Source: Mumia xiangluensis (lineage in GTDB: Bacteria; Actinomycetota; Actinomycetes; Propionibacteriales; Nocardioidaceae). From it: a stretch of 64,000 nt of DNA. Positions 35,497 to 43,502 of the stretch are shown here, one piece after another (the stretch's first letter is position 1; each line of letters opens with the position of its first letter). The notes under the pieces were generated by a model. It was not told the origin of the DNA. It ran no database searches and saw only the letters and a list, made by a program, of their open reading frames with translations. A program made the translations under genes and the position numbers. The stretch lies in NCBI RefSeq assembly GCF_010994095.1, contig NZ_WJYO01000002.1, positions 558,001-622,000 of the forward strand, read 5' to 3'.

Positions 35497-36653
35497 GCGG
35501 TCACCTCTTCCTGGAGGTCTGCCTCGGGCGAGCGTCCGGTGACGTCGTCTCCCGTGGCGTGGACGGTGGTGTCGCGGCCGCCGCCGGCGGCGGCGACGAG
35601 CGACGCGTGGGTCGGCGCGTCCGGCACGTGGTCGGGCTTCAGGGCGGCGAACTCCTTGCGGAGCACCGGGACGACCTCCTCGCCGAGGATGTCGAGCTGC
35701 TCGAGCACCGTCTTGAGCGGCAGGCCGGCGTGGTCCATCAGCCACAGCTGGCGCTGGTAGTCACCGACGTAGTCGCGGAACCCGAGGGTCCGCTCGATGA
35801 TCTGCTGCGGGCTGCCGACGGTCAGCGGGGTCTCGCGGGTGAAGTCCTCGAGGCTCGGCCCGTGCCCGTAGACGGGCGCGCTGTCGAAGTACGGCCGGAA
35901 CTCGTTGACCGCATCCTGGCTGTTCTTGCGCATGAAGACCTGTCCGCCGAGGCCCACGATCGCCTGGTCGGCGCTGCCGTGGCCGTAGTGCTCGAAGCGC
36001 TGCCGGTAGAACGCGATCATGCGCTCGGTGTGGCTGGCCGGCCAGAAGATGTGGTTCGAGAAGAACCCGTCACCGTAGTAGGCAGCCTGCTCGGCGATCT
36101 CGGGGCTGCGGATCGACCCGTGCCAGACGAACGGCGCGACGCCGTCCAGCGGGCGCGGGGTCGAGGTGAAGCCCTGCAGCGGGGTGCGGAACTTGCCCTC
36201 CCAGTCCACGACGTCCTCGGTCCAGAGGCGGCGCAGCAGGTGGTAGTTCTCGACCGCGAGCTCGATGCCCTCACGGATGTCCTTGCCGAACCACGGGTAG
36301 ACCGGGCCGGTGTTGCCGCGGCCCATCATGAGGTCGTTGCGACCGTCCGACAGGTGCTGCAGCGTGGCGTAGTCCTCCGCGATGCGCACCGGGTCGGTCG
36401 TCGTGATCAGCGTCGTCGAGGTCGACAGGATGATCCGCTTCGTCTGCGCGGCGATGTAGGCGAGCGTCGTCGTCGGGGCGGAGGGGATGAAGGGCGGGTT
36501 GTGGTGCTGGCCCGTCGCGAAGACGTCCAGGCCGACCTCTTCGGCCTTCTTGGCGATCTCGATCGTCGCCTTGATCCGCTCGTGCTCCGTCGGCGTGGTG
36601 CCCGTGGTGGGGTCGGTGGTGACGTCGCCGACGGTGAAGATCCCGAACTGCAT
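35493..36653 (-). CDS. Luciferase-like FMN-dependent monooxygenase (CE1758-type)
   Basis: 386 residues, TIM-barrel LLM family: FGIFTVGDVTTDP, DVFATGQHHNPPFIPSAP, ILSTSTTLITTTDPVRIAEDYATLQHLSDGR, DLMMGRGN and SPQQIIERTL. The reaction is flavin-dependent oxygenation of an unidentified substrate. First gene of a two-gene operon with its FMN reductase. C-terminal 35 residues after HVPDAPTHA are Gly/Asp-rich and probably disordered. Confidence 0.88.
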   Translation of the reverse strand: MQFGIFTVGDVTTDPTTGTTPTEHERIKATIEIAKKAEEVGLDVFATGQHHNPPFIPSAPTTTLAYIAAQTKRIILSTSTTLITTTDPVRIAEDYATLQHLSDGRNDLMMGRGNTGPVYPWFGKDIREGIELAVENYHLLRRLWTEDVVDWEGKFRTPLQGFTSTPRPLDGVAPFVWHGSIRSPEIAEQAAYYGDGFFSNHIFWPASHTERMIAFYRQRFEHYGHGSADQAIVGLGGQVFMRKNSQDAVNEFRPYFDSAPVYGHGPSLEDFTRETPLTVGSPQQIIERTLGFRDYVGDYQRQLWLMDHAGLPLKTVLEQLDILGEEVVPVLRKEFAALKPDHVPDAPTHASLVAAAGGGRDTTVHATGDDVTGRSPEADLQEEVTA

Positions 36654-36741
36654 CTCTGCCTTCTCTCCGATCGCCCTGATGCGATCACTGGATCAAACTA
36701 GTACACCCTTCAACTATCTGCCACACGGCCCTATTCCCCTG

Positions 36742-36857
36742 CGCCGGTTGAGCGAGCACAGCCCCACCGCTGGTTGAGCGAGCGCAGCCCCCACCGCTGG
36801 TTGAGCGAGCGCAGCCCCCACCGCCGGTTGAGCGAGCGCAGCGAGTCGAAACCCACC
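36742..36857. repeat. Tandem GGTTGAGCGAGCGCAGC repeats
   Basis: Four units starting at 36742, 36768, 36795 and 36822 (26, 27, 27 and about 36 bp). Core CGGTTGAGCGAGCGCAGC or CTGGTTGAGCGAGCGCAGC followed by CCCCAC; the last unit ends in GAGTCGAAACCC. This resembles dispersed intergenic repeats of Nocardioides-like genomes. It fills most of the 239-bp gap 36654-36892; the rest holds the promoter of the LLM pair. Confidence 0.85.
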
Positions 36858-36892
36858 ATCCCCTGTCACCGCAACCGCCTACCGTGGATCGC

Positions 36893-37429
36893 ATGAGCGC
36901 CGATCCTGCCCTCGAAGCCCTCCGATCCCTCCTTCTCGACCACGTCGACCGGATCGACGAGCTGGTCGACTCCCTCACCCGAGACCTCCCGATGCCGGTC
37001 GGCACCTATCGTCCGGACGGGCAGTCCAACACCGTGTGCTGGTTGGTCTGGCACCAGTCCCGCGTCCTCGACGACCACGGGGCCGACCTTGCCGGTGCTA
37101 CGCAGGCCTGGACCGACGGCGGCTGGTCCGACGAGCTGGCACTGCCGTTCGCCGCCTCGGCGACCGGCTACGGGCAGTCCCCGGACGAGGTCGCCCAGGT
37201 CGTCGCGAGCGGCTCCCACCTCGCGGCCTACCACCACGACGTCACCGACCGGCTGCGCGCCCACCTTCGCGAGCTGGACGTCGAGGAGCTGTCGCGCGTC
37301 GTCGACGAGCGCTGGGAGCCGCCGGTGACTGCGTCCGTCCGGATCGTCAGCATGCTCGACGACAGCATCCAGCACCTCGGACAGGCCTCGTACGTCCGTG
37401 GTCTCGCCGAGCGCGCTGGGCTCGGCTGA
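36893..37429 (+). CDS. DinB-family (DUF664) putative metal-dependent thiol transferase
   Basis: 178 residues. Four-helix DinB fold; putative metal ligands are His in VWHQSRV (about 48), HHDV (about 113) and QHLGQASYVRG (about 162). Many actinobacterial members use mycothiol or bacillithiol. ATG 36893 is 7 nt after TACCGT (leaderless spacing), preferred over the GTG nine bases upstream. Confidence 0.85.
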   Translation: MSADPALEALRSLLLDHVDRIDELVDSLTRDLPMPVGTYRPDGQSNTVCWLVWHQSRVLDDHGADLAGATQAWTDGGWSDELALPFAASATGYGQSPDEVAQVVASGSHLAAYHHDVTDRLRAHLRELDVEELSRVVDERWEPPVTASVRIVSMLDDSIQHLGQASYVRGLAERAGLG

Positions 37430-37445
37430 CCGCTGGGCCGGACGC

Positions 37446-37486
37446 CGTGGACGATCGGTGCTCTTCCGAGGCACCGATCGTCCACG
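37446..37486. terminator. Bidirectional terminator hairpin
   Basis: Perfect 16-bp stem with arm CGTGGACGATCGGTGC (37446-37461), 9-nt loop, matching arm 37471-37486. It lies between the convergent DinB and rskA genes and serves both. Confidence 0.85.
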
Positions 37487-37506
37487 TCACCAGCGCGCGG
37501 CCCCGG

Positions 37507-38226
37507 TCAGGTGGTCTCGATCAGCACGATCGGGTCCGACGTCGGCTCCTCCGAGCCACCCGCCGGCTCGATGCTGATCGCGACCGCGGTGACACCGGTG
37601 ACGTCGTCCATGACGTGCGCCCCCCGCGATCCCTGCTCGTCGCGCGGCAGCACTCCCGCGCTGTGCATGGCGCCGTCGCTCTGCGTCCACATCTGGTAGT
37701 CCTCGTCCTCGGCCAGCTTCGGCAGGTCCGAGACCACCATCACGGCCTTGGCGAGCTCTGCGGACTGGAGGACCCGCACGGTCCCGCCGCCCTCGACCGG
37801 CGACGACACCATCGCGGCGTCCGGTGCTGACAGGACCGCCGTGATCGCCTCCTGCTGAGCCGCCATGTCGTCGGCCCGGTCCCGCTGCGTCACGCCGAAC
37901 ACCGCCGCACCGACCACGAGCGCGAGCGAGGCGGCGACCAGCAGTGCCCGCGTCGCCCAGCGGGTACGGGGGTGGCTGGCGAGGTCGACGACGACCGGCC
38001 GTTCCTGGGGCGTGCGCGCCACGGCGTCGAGGACGGTCCGGCGCAGGTGCTCCGGCACGTGCGTCTCCTCGGCCGCGCCGAGACGAGCGGCCGTCGCCCG
38101 GAAGCCGCGGACCTCCTCGGCGCAGTCGGAACACTCGGCGAGGTGGGACTCGTACGCGTCCCGCTCCGCCGCGTCGAGGGCGTCGAGCGCGTACGCGCCG
38201 GAGAGGTTGTGCGGATCGCTGGTCAC
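37507..38226 (-). CDS. rskA: Anti-sigma-K factor
   Basis: 239 residues from a GTG overlapping the sigK stop (GTGA). N-terminal zinc-binding anti-sigma motif HLAECSDC (H-x3-C-x2-C, about 29-36), one transmembrane helix (about 95-115), and an extracytoplasmic RskA domain with DEDYQMWTQSDG and VAISIEPAGG. Holds SigK at the membrane until regulated proteolysis. Acts on the adjacent SigK and so on the divergent oxidoreductase-fasciclin genes. Confidence 0.93.
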   Translation of the reverse strand: MTSDPHNLSGAYALDALDAAERDAYESHLAECSDCAEEVRGFRATAARLGAAEETHVPEHLRRTVLDAVARTPQERPVVVDLASHPRTRWATRALLVAASLALVVGAAVFGVTQRDRADDMAAQQEAITAVLSAPDAAMVSSPVEGGGTVRVLQSAELAKAVMVVSDLPKLAEDEDYQMWTQSDGAMHSAGVLPRDEQGSRGAHVMDDVTGVTAVAISIEPAGGSEEPTSDPIVLIETT

Positions 38227-38822
38227 GCCGTCACCCCCAGGCAGTCGCGGAGCCGGATGAGACCGTCTCGAAGTCGGGTCTTCACCGTGGCCGGGTTCGC
38301 ATCGAGGATCGACGCCGTCTCGGCGTAGGTGTGTCCTTGGTAGTACGCGAGGCCGACGGCCTCCCGCTGCAGCTCCGTCAGCGTCTCGAGGCACCGGCGT
38401 ACGGCCTGGTGCTCCAGGCGGACGGTGACCTCGTCGGCGACCTGGTCGTACGCGGGTCCGCCCGTCCAGTCGTAGCGCTGGTCGCGGTCGGAGGCGGCCT
38501 GGTCGTGCCGCACGACGTCGACCGCCCGGCGGTGCGCGAGCGTGAGGACCCACGTCTTGGGCCGCCCCCGGCTCGCGTCGAAGCGCGGAGCCTTCTGCCA
38601 GACCTGCAGGAACACCTCCTGCGTCACCTCCTCTGCCCGCACCGGGTCGCGGACGACCCGGCGCACGAGCCCGAAGACCGACCCGGCCAGCGCGTCGTAC
38701 ACGGCGCCGAACGCCTGCTCGTCTCCGCGGGCGACGCGCGCCATCAACGGCTCGAGCGGATCCTCGTACGGGGGGTCACCCTCGTCGTTCTCCGCGCGAC
38801 GACCGCGCTCCGGACCTGGCAT
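38223..38822 (-). CDS. sigK: ECF sigma factor SigK
   Basis: 199 residues. Region 2 at about 27-95 (AFGAVYDALAGSVFGLVRRV, EEVTQEVFLQVWQ), region 4 at about 130-195 (QREAVGLAYYQGHTYAETAS, ANPATVKTRLRDGLIRLR). Same size and order (sigK-rskA) as in mycobacteria. AGGAGG lies 4 nt before the ATG. A SigK-type promoter at 38882-38856 reads into the gene, indicating autoregulation. Confidence 0.94.
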   Translation of the reverse strand: MPGPERGRRAENDEGDPPYEDPLEPLMARVARGDEQAFGAVYDALAGSVFGLVRRVVRDPVRAEEVTQEVFLQVWQKAPRFDASRGRPKTWVLTLAHRRAVDVVRHDQAASDRDQRYDWTGGPAYDQVADEVTVRLEHQAVRRCLETLTELQREAVGLAYYQGHTYAETASILDANPATVKTRLRDGLIRLRDCLGVTA

Positions 38823-38855
38823 CGGTCCTCCTGCTCCTGGGGGATGTCACGGGTG

Positions 38856-38944
38856 ATTCGACACCGTGGGCGTCATGGATGGGTCGAGGAACTTCTCGTC
38901 ATTCTGCCGTGCCCGACCCATCCGGCGCCCCGCTGGTGCCGAAT
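38856..38944. promoter_or_regulatory. Two divergent SigK-type promoters
   Basis: Forward: CCATCC (38918-38923), 15 bp, CCGAAT (38939-38944), then 7 nt to the ATG at 38952. Reverse: CCATCC (38882-38877), 15 bp, TCGAAT (38861-38856), toward sigK. These match the mycobacterial SigK elements CCATCC and CCGAAT. The two -35 elements form the inverted repeat GGATGGGTCG (38877-38886) and CGACCCATCC (38914-38923). Confidence 0.82.
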
Positions 38945-38951
38945 CAGGAGC

Positions 38952-40571
38952 ATGGTCGAACCCATGGCATCGCATCGCTTCCTCGCTGCGGGCGCTGGAG
39001 TCCTCGCCGGACTCGCAGGCCTCGCAGCGGGGTCGGCGACCGCCACGTTCACCGGGGGTCCCACCCCCGTGATCGCGGTGGGGAACGCCGTGGTCGCACG
39101 AACGCCGGGGTTCCTCAAGGACTTCGCCGTACGCCAGTTCGGCGAGAACGACAAAGCCGTCCTTCTCGGGGGGATGGCAGTCGTTCTCGTCGCGCTGGCA
39201 GCGGTTGCCGGCTGGATCGGGCTCACCAGGCCGCGGGTCGCCGTCGGTCTCGTCGTCGCGCTCGGGGTGCTCGCCGCCCTCGCGACAGCCGTCGACACGA
39301 CCACGTCCGCCCCGATCGCCGTCGCGCTCCTCGCACCGCTGGTCACCACGGTCGTCGGCGTGGCCGCTCTCCTCCAGCTGTTGCGTCCGTTGCAGGCGGG
39401 CGCCACCCAGCCGGTCGAGCGCCGCCCCGGCGACGCTGCCCCGCTCGAGCGCCGCCCCGGCGACGCTGACCCGCTCGGGCGCCGCCCCGGCGACGACCTG
39501 CCCTCAGGGTTCGACCGGCGGCGCTTTCTCACCGCCGTCCTCGGGACGGCGGCGGTCGCGGCAGTCGGCGCCGGCATCACCCGGACTCTCGGCACCTCAG
39601 GTGCTGCCGTGTCGCGCGCCGGCGTCAAGATCCCGGCGCCCGCGAGTGCCGCCCCCGCGCTGCCGGCAGGCGTCGACCCGCTCGAGGGCATCTCGTCCTA
39701 CCTGACCCCGAACCGCGACTTCTACCGCGTCGACACCGCGCTCCTCGTCCCGGACGTGCCCGCCGACACCTGGCGTCTGCGCATCCACGGCGACGTCGAC
39801 CAGGAGCTCGAGCTGGACTTCGCCGAGCTCCTCGACGAGCGCCTGATCGAACGCCGCATCACCCTGACGTGCGTCTCCAACGAGGTCGGGGGGCCGTACG
39901 CCGGCAACGCGACGTGGATCGGTGTCCCGCTCGCGGACCTGCTCCGCCGGGCAGGGGTTCGCGAGGGTGCCGACGCGCTCAAGTGCACCAGCGCCGACGG
40001 GATGGTCATCGGCACTCCGCTGGAGGTCGTCCTGGATGGCCGCGACGCGATGATCGCCATCGCGATGAACGGAGAGCCGCTCCCCCTCGACCACGGCTTC
40101 CCCGCACGCATGGTCGTGCCCGGGCTGTACGGCTACGTGTCGGCGACCAAGTGGCTGGTCGACATCGAGGTCACGCGGTTCGCGGACTTCACGGCGTACT
40201 GGACCGAGCGCGGGTGGGCCGAGCAGGCACCGATCAAGCTCGCCTCCCGCATCGACGTCCCCCGCTCGTTCGAGTCGCTCGCCGCCGACGCGGTGCGCGT
40301 CGGCGGCGTCGCCTGGGCGCAGCACACCGGCGTCGACAGCGTCGAGGTGCGCGTCGACGACGGACCGTGGGAGCGCGCGCGGCTCGTCCCGCAGGACGGC
40401 ATCGACACCTGGCGGCAGTGGACCTGGCAGTGGGACGACGCATCGCCGGGCGACCACGAGCTCACGGTCCGCGCGACAGACGCGGAAGGCAACACCCAGA
40501 CCTCCGACCGGGAACCACCCCGGCCGGACGGATCCACCGGCTGGCACAGCGTCAGATTCTCGGTGAAGTGA
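38952..40571 (+). CDS. Membrane-anchored sulfite-oxidase-type molybdopterin oxidoreductase
   Basis: 539 residues. N-terminal membrane part with about four helices (8-150), a repeat linker (about 155-180), an internal Tat-like motif DRRRFLTAV near 187 with a following hydrophobic stretch, then the SUOX molybdenum-cofactor domain; the Mo-ligand Cys is in [11 protein letters not shown] at about residue 307, and the C-terminal Mo-co dimerisation domain starts about 430. Resembles mycobacterial Rv0218-type proteins. ATG 38952 is 7 nt after the SigK -10, so leaderless. Substrate unknown. Confidence 0.88.
   Translation: MVEPMASHRFLAAGAGVLAGLAGLAAGSATATFTGGPTPVIAVGNAVVARTPGFLKDFAVRQFGENDKAVLLGGMAVVLVALAAVAGWIGLTRPRVAVGLVVALGVLAALATAVDTTTSAPIAVALLAPLVTTVVGVAALLQLLRPLQAGATQPVERRPGDAAPLERRPGDADPLGRRPGDDLPSGFDRRRFLTAVLGTAAVAAVGAGITRTLGTSGAAVSRAGVKIPAPASAAPALPAGVDPLEGISSYLTPNRDFYRVDTALLVPDVPADTWRLRIHGDVDQELELDFAELLDERLIERRITLTCVSNEVGGPYAGNATWIGVPLADLLRRAGVREGADALKCTSADGMVIGTPLEVVLDGRDAMIAIAMNGEPLPLDHGFPARMVVPGLYGYVSATKWLVDIEVTRFADFTAYWTERGWAEQAPIKLASRIDVPRSFESLAADAVRVGGVAWAQHTGVDSVEVRVDDGPWERARLVPQDGIDTWRQWTWQWDDASPGDHELTVRATDAEGNTQTSDREPPRPDGSTGWHSVRFSVK
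39417..39497 (+). repeat. In-frame 30-bp tandem repeat in the oxidoreductase linker
   Basis: Units start at 39417, 39447 and 39477 (last one partial), encoding [20 protein letters not shown] and GRRPGDD. It links the membrane part to the Tat-like motif and catalytic domain. Period of 30 bp keeps the frame, so copy number could vary without breaking the gene. Confidence 0.9.
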
Positions 40572-40593
40572 CCGATCCCCAAAGGAAGGCACG

Positions 40594-41283
40594 ATGATGC
40601 GAACCACCACTGGAAAGAACCGTCTGCTGGCGACAGCAGTCCTTCTCGCCTCGCTGACCCTCGTCACCTCCGCGTGCGGCGGCGACGACTCGGACGCGGG
40701 CACGAGCGACTCGTCGAGCGCGTCCGCCTCGCCGAGCGACGACGCGATGGCCGAGGACGACGCGATGGCCGACGCCTCGTCCGACCTGGTCGGACCGGGC
40801 TGCGCCGCGTACGCCGAGCAGGTGCCGGACGGCGCAGGGTCGGTCGACGGGATGGCACAGGACCCCGTCGCGACGGCCGCGAGCAACAACCCGCTCCTGA
40901 AGACCCTCACCGCCGCGGTGAGCGGTCAGCTCAACCCCGACGTGAACCTCGTCGACACCCTCAACGGTGACGAGTTCACGGTGTTCGCGCCGGTCGACGA
41001 CGCGTTCGCGAAGCTGCCGAAGGAGACGGTCGCCGAGCTCTCGACGCCCGCCGGCGCGGAGACCCTGACGTCCGTGCTGACCTACCACGTCGTGCCGGGG
41101 CAGCTGAGCCCAGACGAGGTCGTCGGCACGCACACGACGGCCAACGGCGCCGAGCTCGAGGTGGCAGGCACGCCCGACGCACTGACCGTCGGGGCCGATG
41201 ATGCCGCCGTGATCTGCGGCGGCGTCAAGACGGCCAACGCGACCGTCTACCTCATCGACACGGTGCTGATGCCGCCGATGTGA
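40594..41283 (+). CDS. Fasciclin-domain lipoprotein (MPT83/MPT70-like)
   Basis: 229 residues. Lipobox VTSAC (Cys about residue 28), a Ser/Asp-rich linker, then a single FAS1 domain (about 80-229): [26 protein letters not shown] and the closing [13 protein letters not shown]. Resembles the SigK-controlled mycobacterial antigens MPT83/MPT70. 22 bp after the molybdo-oxidoreductase with AAAGGAAG as ribosome site, so it shares the SigK promoter. Confidence 0.92.
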   Translation: MMRTTTGKNRLLATAVLLASLTLVTSACGGDDSDAGTSDSSSASASPSDDAMAEDDAMADASSDLVGPGCAAYAEQVPDGAGSVDGMAQDPVATAASNNPLLKTLTAAVSGQLNPDVNLVDTLNGDEFTVFAPVDDAFAKLPKETVAELSTPAGAETLTSVLTYHVVPGQLSPDEVVGTHTTANGAELEVAGTPDALTVGADDAAVICGGVKTANATVYLIDTVLMPPM

Positions 41284-41291
41284 GCGCGTCC

Positions 41292-41363
41292 CTCGCTGGT
41301 CGAGGACACTCACCCTCGCCGGTCGAGGTCACTCACCCTCGCTGGTCGAGTAGGGCGGAGCGC
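41292..41363. repeat. 23-bp direct repeats of the GGTCGAG family
   Basis: Units beginning CTCGCTGGTCGAG or CTCGCCGGTCGAG at 41292, 41315 and 41338, each ending CACTCACC except the last, which continues GTAGGGCGGAGCGCC. Same family of intergenic element as is common in Nocardioidaceae-like genomes. Confidence 0.8.
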
Positions 41364-41410
41364 CAGCGGAGCCCGTATCGAGGCCCCCAGTCTCGATGCG
41401 GGCTCCGCTG
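41364..41410. terminator. Large hairpin between fasciclin and HhH genes
   Basis: Arm AGCGGAGCCCGTATCGAG (41365-41382), 9-nt loop, arm 41392-41409 matching at 17 of 18 positions, extended by a C-G pair. Lies between convergent genes and is part of the repeat element upstream; probably terminates both. Confidence 0.75.
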
Positions 41411-41423
41411 CAGCCGAGACCTC

Positions 41424-42005
41424 TCAGCCCTGCTCCTTCGCCGCCTTCGCTGCCGCCTTCTGCTCCTTCTTGAAGGTCCGCACCTCCTGCAGCGTCGTGG
41501 CGTCCACGACGTCGGCGATGGAGCGGCGCGAGCCCTCCTCGGCGTAAGCGCCGGCGGCCTCGCGCCAGCCCTTCGGCTCGACCCCACGCTGCTTGCCGAG
41601 CAGCGCGAGGAAGATGCGGGCCTTCTGGTCGCCGTACCCGGGAAGGGCCTTCAGGCGCTTGAGCACCGTCTTGCCGTCCGGGTCGCCGTCGGTCCAGATG
41701 CGGGTCGGGTCACCGTCGTACTCCTCGACCAGGAGGCGGGCGAGCTCCTGGATCCGCTTCGCCATGGCACCCGGATAGCGGTGCACGGCCGGAGGCGTCG
41801 AGCACATCGACGCGAACGCCTCGGGGTCCTGCTCGGCGATCGTCGTGACGTCGAGCGTCCCGAGTCGCTGCGCGATCTTGTGCGGCCCGGCGAACGCGGC
41901 CTCCATCGGATACTGCTGGTCGAGCAGCATCCCGACGAGCAGCGCGAACGGGTCCGAGTCGAGGAGCCGATCCGCGTCGACGTCTCCCGTGAGGTTCAGG
42001 CTCAT
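41424..42005 (-). CDS. HhH-GPD-type base-excision repair protein
   Basis: 193 residues. Starts FALLVGMLLDQQYPMEAAFAG-like, typical of the actinobacterial HhH-GPD family (TIGR03252 type). Helix-hairpin-helix LKALPGYGDQKARIFLALL at about 122-140. The catalytic Asp of AlkA/EndoIII-type enzymes is not clearly placed after the HhH (sequence continues GKQRGVEPKGW). Lys-rich C-terminal tail. DNA glycosylase activity is uncertain. Confidence 0.82.
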   Translation of the reverse strand: MSLNLTGDVDADRLLDSDPFALLVGMLLDQQYPMEAAFAGPHKIAQRLGTLDVTTIAEQDPEAFASMCSTPPAVHRYPGAMAKRIQELARLLVEEYDGDPTRIWTDGDPDGKTVLKRLKALPGYGDQKARIFLALLGKQRGVEPKGWREAAGAYAEEGSRRSIADVVDATTLQEVRTFKKEQKAAAKAAKEQG

Positions 42006-42062
42006 GGCCGCATGATCTCACGATGCTGAGGCACGTCGCCGCGACGTCGTACGGTGTGGGGC

Positions 42063-42584
42063 ATGGCCGTCCCTGCACGCGTCACCGCTGCCGTCGACGC
42101 CCTCCCCTTGACCCCGGCGAGCGACGTCCTGGAGATCGGTTGCGGCCCCGGCGCCGCAGCGGCGCTGATCCTCGAACGGCTCTGCTCCACCGGGTCGTAC
42201 CTCGGTGTCGACCGCTCGGCCGTCTCCGAGCGCCGTACGCGGCAACGCTGCGCCGACGTCGGCCCAGACGCCCGCTGGGACGTCGTACGCGGCGCCATCG
42301 AGGAGGTCACGCCCACGCTTCCGGATGCCGCGTTCGACGTCGTGCTCGCCGTCAACGTCAACGTGTTCTGGACGACCGACGCGTCCGAGCTCGTGGGCGA
42401 GCTGCGTCGCACCCTGCGGGTGGGGGGCTGCCTGTCGTTGTTCTACGAGGCCCCGGCGGGCCTGGCCGGACCGAAGGTCCGCGACGGCGTCGAGCGATCC
42501 CTCACGGGGGGCGGCTTCCCGTCCGTGGTCCGTCTGAGCCCTTCTCCCCGCGTGAGCGAGTTCCGCACCGCGAACGACGCCTGA
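42063..42584 (+). CDS. Class I SAM-dependent methyltransferase
   Basis: 173 residues. Motif I VLEIGCGPGAAAALI (about 22-36), acidic motif II in YLGVDRSA, then AFDVVLAVNVNVFW (motif IV-like). ATG 42063 lies 7 nt after TACGGT; the GTG nine bases upstream is less likely. Small-molecule type; substrate not inferable. Divergent from the HhH gene by 57 bp. Confidence 0.85.
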   Translation: MAVPARVTAAVDALPLTPASDVLEIGCGPGAAAALILERLCSTGSYLGVDRSAVSERRTRQRCADVGPDARWDVVRGAIEEVTPTLPDAAFDVVLAVNVNVFWTTDASELVGELRRTLRVGGCLSLFYEAPAGLAGPKVRDGVERSLTGGGFPSVVRLSPSPRVSEFRTANDA

Positions 42585-42597
42585 CGCGCCGCCGTCC

Positions 42598-42978
42598 TCA
42601 CAGCACGGCTGCGACGACGGCCCAGCCGAAGGCCGCCGCGGTGCAGGTGAGGGCGAGCGTGCCGCAGGCGTTGAGCACAGCACGGCCAGTCGCGCCGACC
42701 TGGGCCAGGCGGACGGTGTCCATCATCGCCGCCGAGAACGTCGTGTAGCCGCCGCAGAATCCGACGGCCGCGACGGCGTACGCCTGCGAGCCGAGCGCGC
42801 CGTCCGCGCACGCCGCCGCGAGCCCGCCGATCAGCAGCGACCCCGAGACGTTGACCACGATCGTGCCCCACGGCATCACGCCCAGCCATCGTCGACGCAC
42901 CAGTGTCTCGACGACGAACCGGCACGTCGCGCCGATCCCGCCGGCGAGACCGACGAGCACCAGCTCCCCCGCGGTCAC
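42598..42978 (-). CDS. crcB: Fluoride channel subunit, second CrcB/Fluc
   Basis: 126 residues from a GTG overlapping the stop of the first crcB. Four helices; GATCRFVVETLV, WGTIVVNVSGSLLIG (the conserved Asn) and GFCGGYTTFSAAMMD with the Thr-Thr-Phe-Ser motif that lines the fluoride path. Two adjacent crcB genes usually make a heterodimeric dual-topology channel exporting fluoride. Confidence 0.93.
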   Translation of the reverse strand: MTAGELVLVGLAGGIGATCRFVVETLVRRRWLGVMPWGTIVVNVSGSLLIGGLAAACADGALGSQAYAVAAVGFCGGYTTFSAAMMDTVRLAQVGATGRAVLNACGTLALTCTAAAFGWAVVAAVL

Positions 42979-43382
42979 GTGGCCCTCCGGGCGGACCGGG
43001 CGCCGAGGACGATCCCGGCGACGCACGCGGCGAGACCGAGCGCGACGGATCCGACCGCGTACACCACCGCGGTCGCAGCGTCGTCAGCGCGGGTGAGCTC
43101 CACGGACTCCAGCGCGAGGCTCGAGAAGGTCGTGAACCCGCCGAGCACGCCGGTGCCGAGCCCGAGTCGCACGAGACGTCGACGCGGTGTCTCATCGCCG
43201 GTACGAAGCAGGCGCTCCAGGAGCAGACCGAGGAGGAACGCGCCGGTGACGTTCGCGATCAGGGTCGCGTACGGGATGCCGCCGTCGTGCGGGAGCACCT
43301 CCCCCAGCACGGCCCGTGCCGTCGTACCCAGCGCTCCGCCTGCCGCGACCGCGGCGACCAGTCTGATCCGTCTCCCACGCAC
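42975..43382 (-). CDS. crcB: Fluoride channel subunit, first CrcB/Fluc
   Basis: 135 residues starting at GTG 43382 (V-RGRRIRLV), with AGGGG 6 nt upstream. The ATG at 43418 is rejected because it lies inside the fluoride riboswitch. Motifs GALGTTARAVLG, ATLIANVTGAFLLG and GVLGGFTTFSSLALE are CrcB signatures. Four helices. Controlled by the riboswitch immediately upstream; coupled to the second crcB. Confidence 0.93.
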   Translation of the reverse strand: MRGRRIRLVAAVAAGGALGTTARAVLGEVLPHDGGIPYATLIANVTGAFLLGLLLERLLRTGDETPRRRLVRLGLGTGVLGGFTTFSSLALESVELTRADDAATAVVYAVGSVALGLAACVAGIVLGARSARRAT

Positions 43383-43388
43383 GCCGAT

Positions 43389-43481
43389 CCCCTGCCCCTC
43401 GAACGGAACAGGGTCCATCAGCCGGGTCGGCGGTTCAGACCGGGCAGGTCTCGGCGGGATCCATCGCCGCGCACCATGCTA
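43389..43481 (-). ncRNA. Fluoride riboswitch (crcB motif) with promoter and RBS switch
   Basis: RNA from 43468 downward: stem GGCG / CGCC with 8-nt loop AUGGAUCC, a second stem closed by GCC / GGC (about 43447-43424), then UGAUGG and GGACCC (43416-43411), which pairs with the loop at 5 of 6 positions as the pseudoknot. This matches the Thermotoga crcB aptamer layout. -10 TAGCAT (43481-43476) is 7 nt before 43468, so the aptamer starts at +1. CCCTG (43413-43409) can instead pair with CAGGG of the crcB ribosome site (43394-43390), giving fluoride-on translation. Confidence 0.85.
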
Positions 43482-43502
43482 GACGCCGGTGCGCCACGAG
43501 GG

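Noticed and set aside
43383-43418. ATG at 43418 as the start of the first crcB
   Set aside because: It lies in the UGAUGG of the fluoride aptamer; GTG 43382 has a ribosome site and begins the normal CrcB N-terminus.
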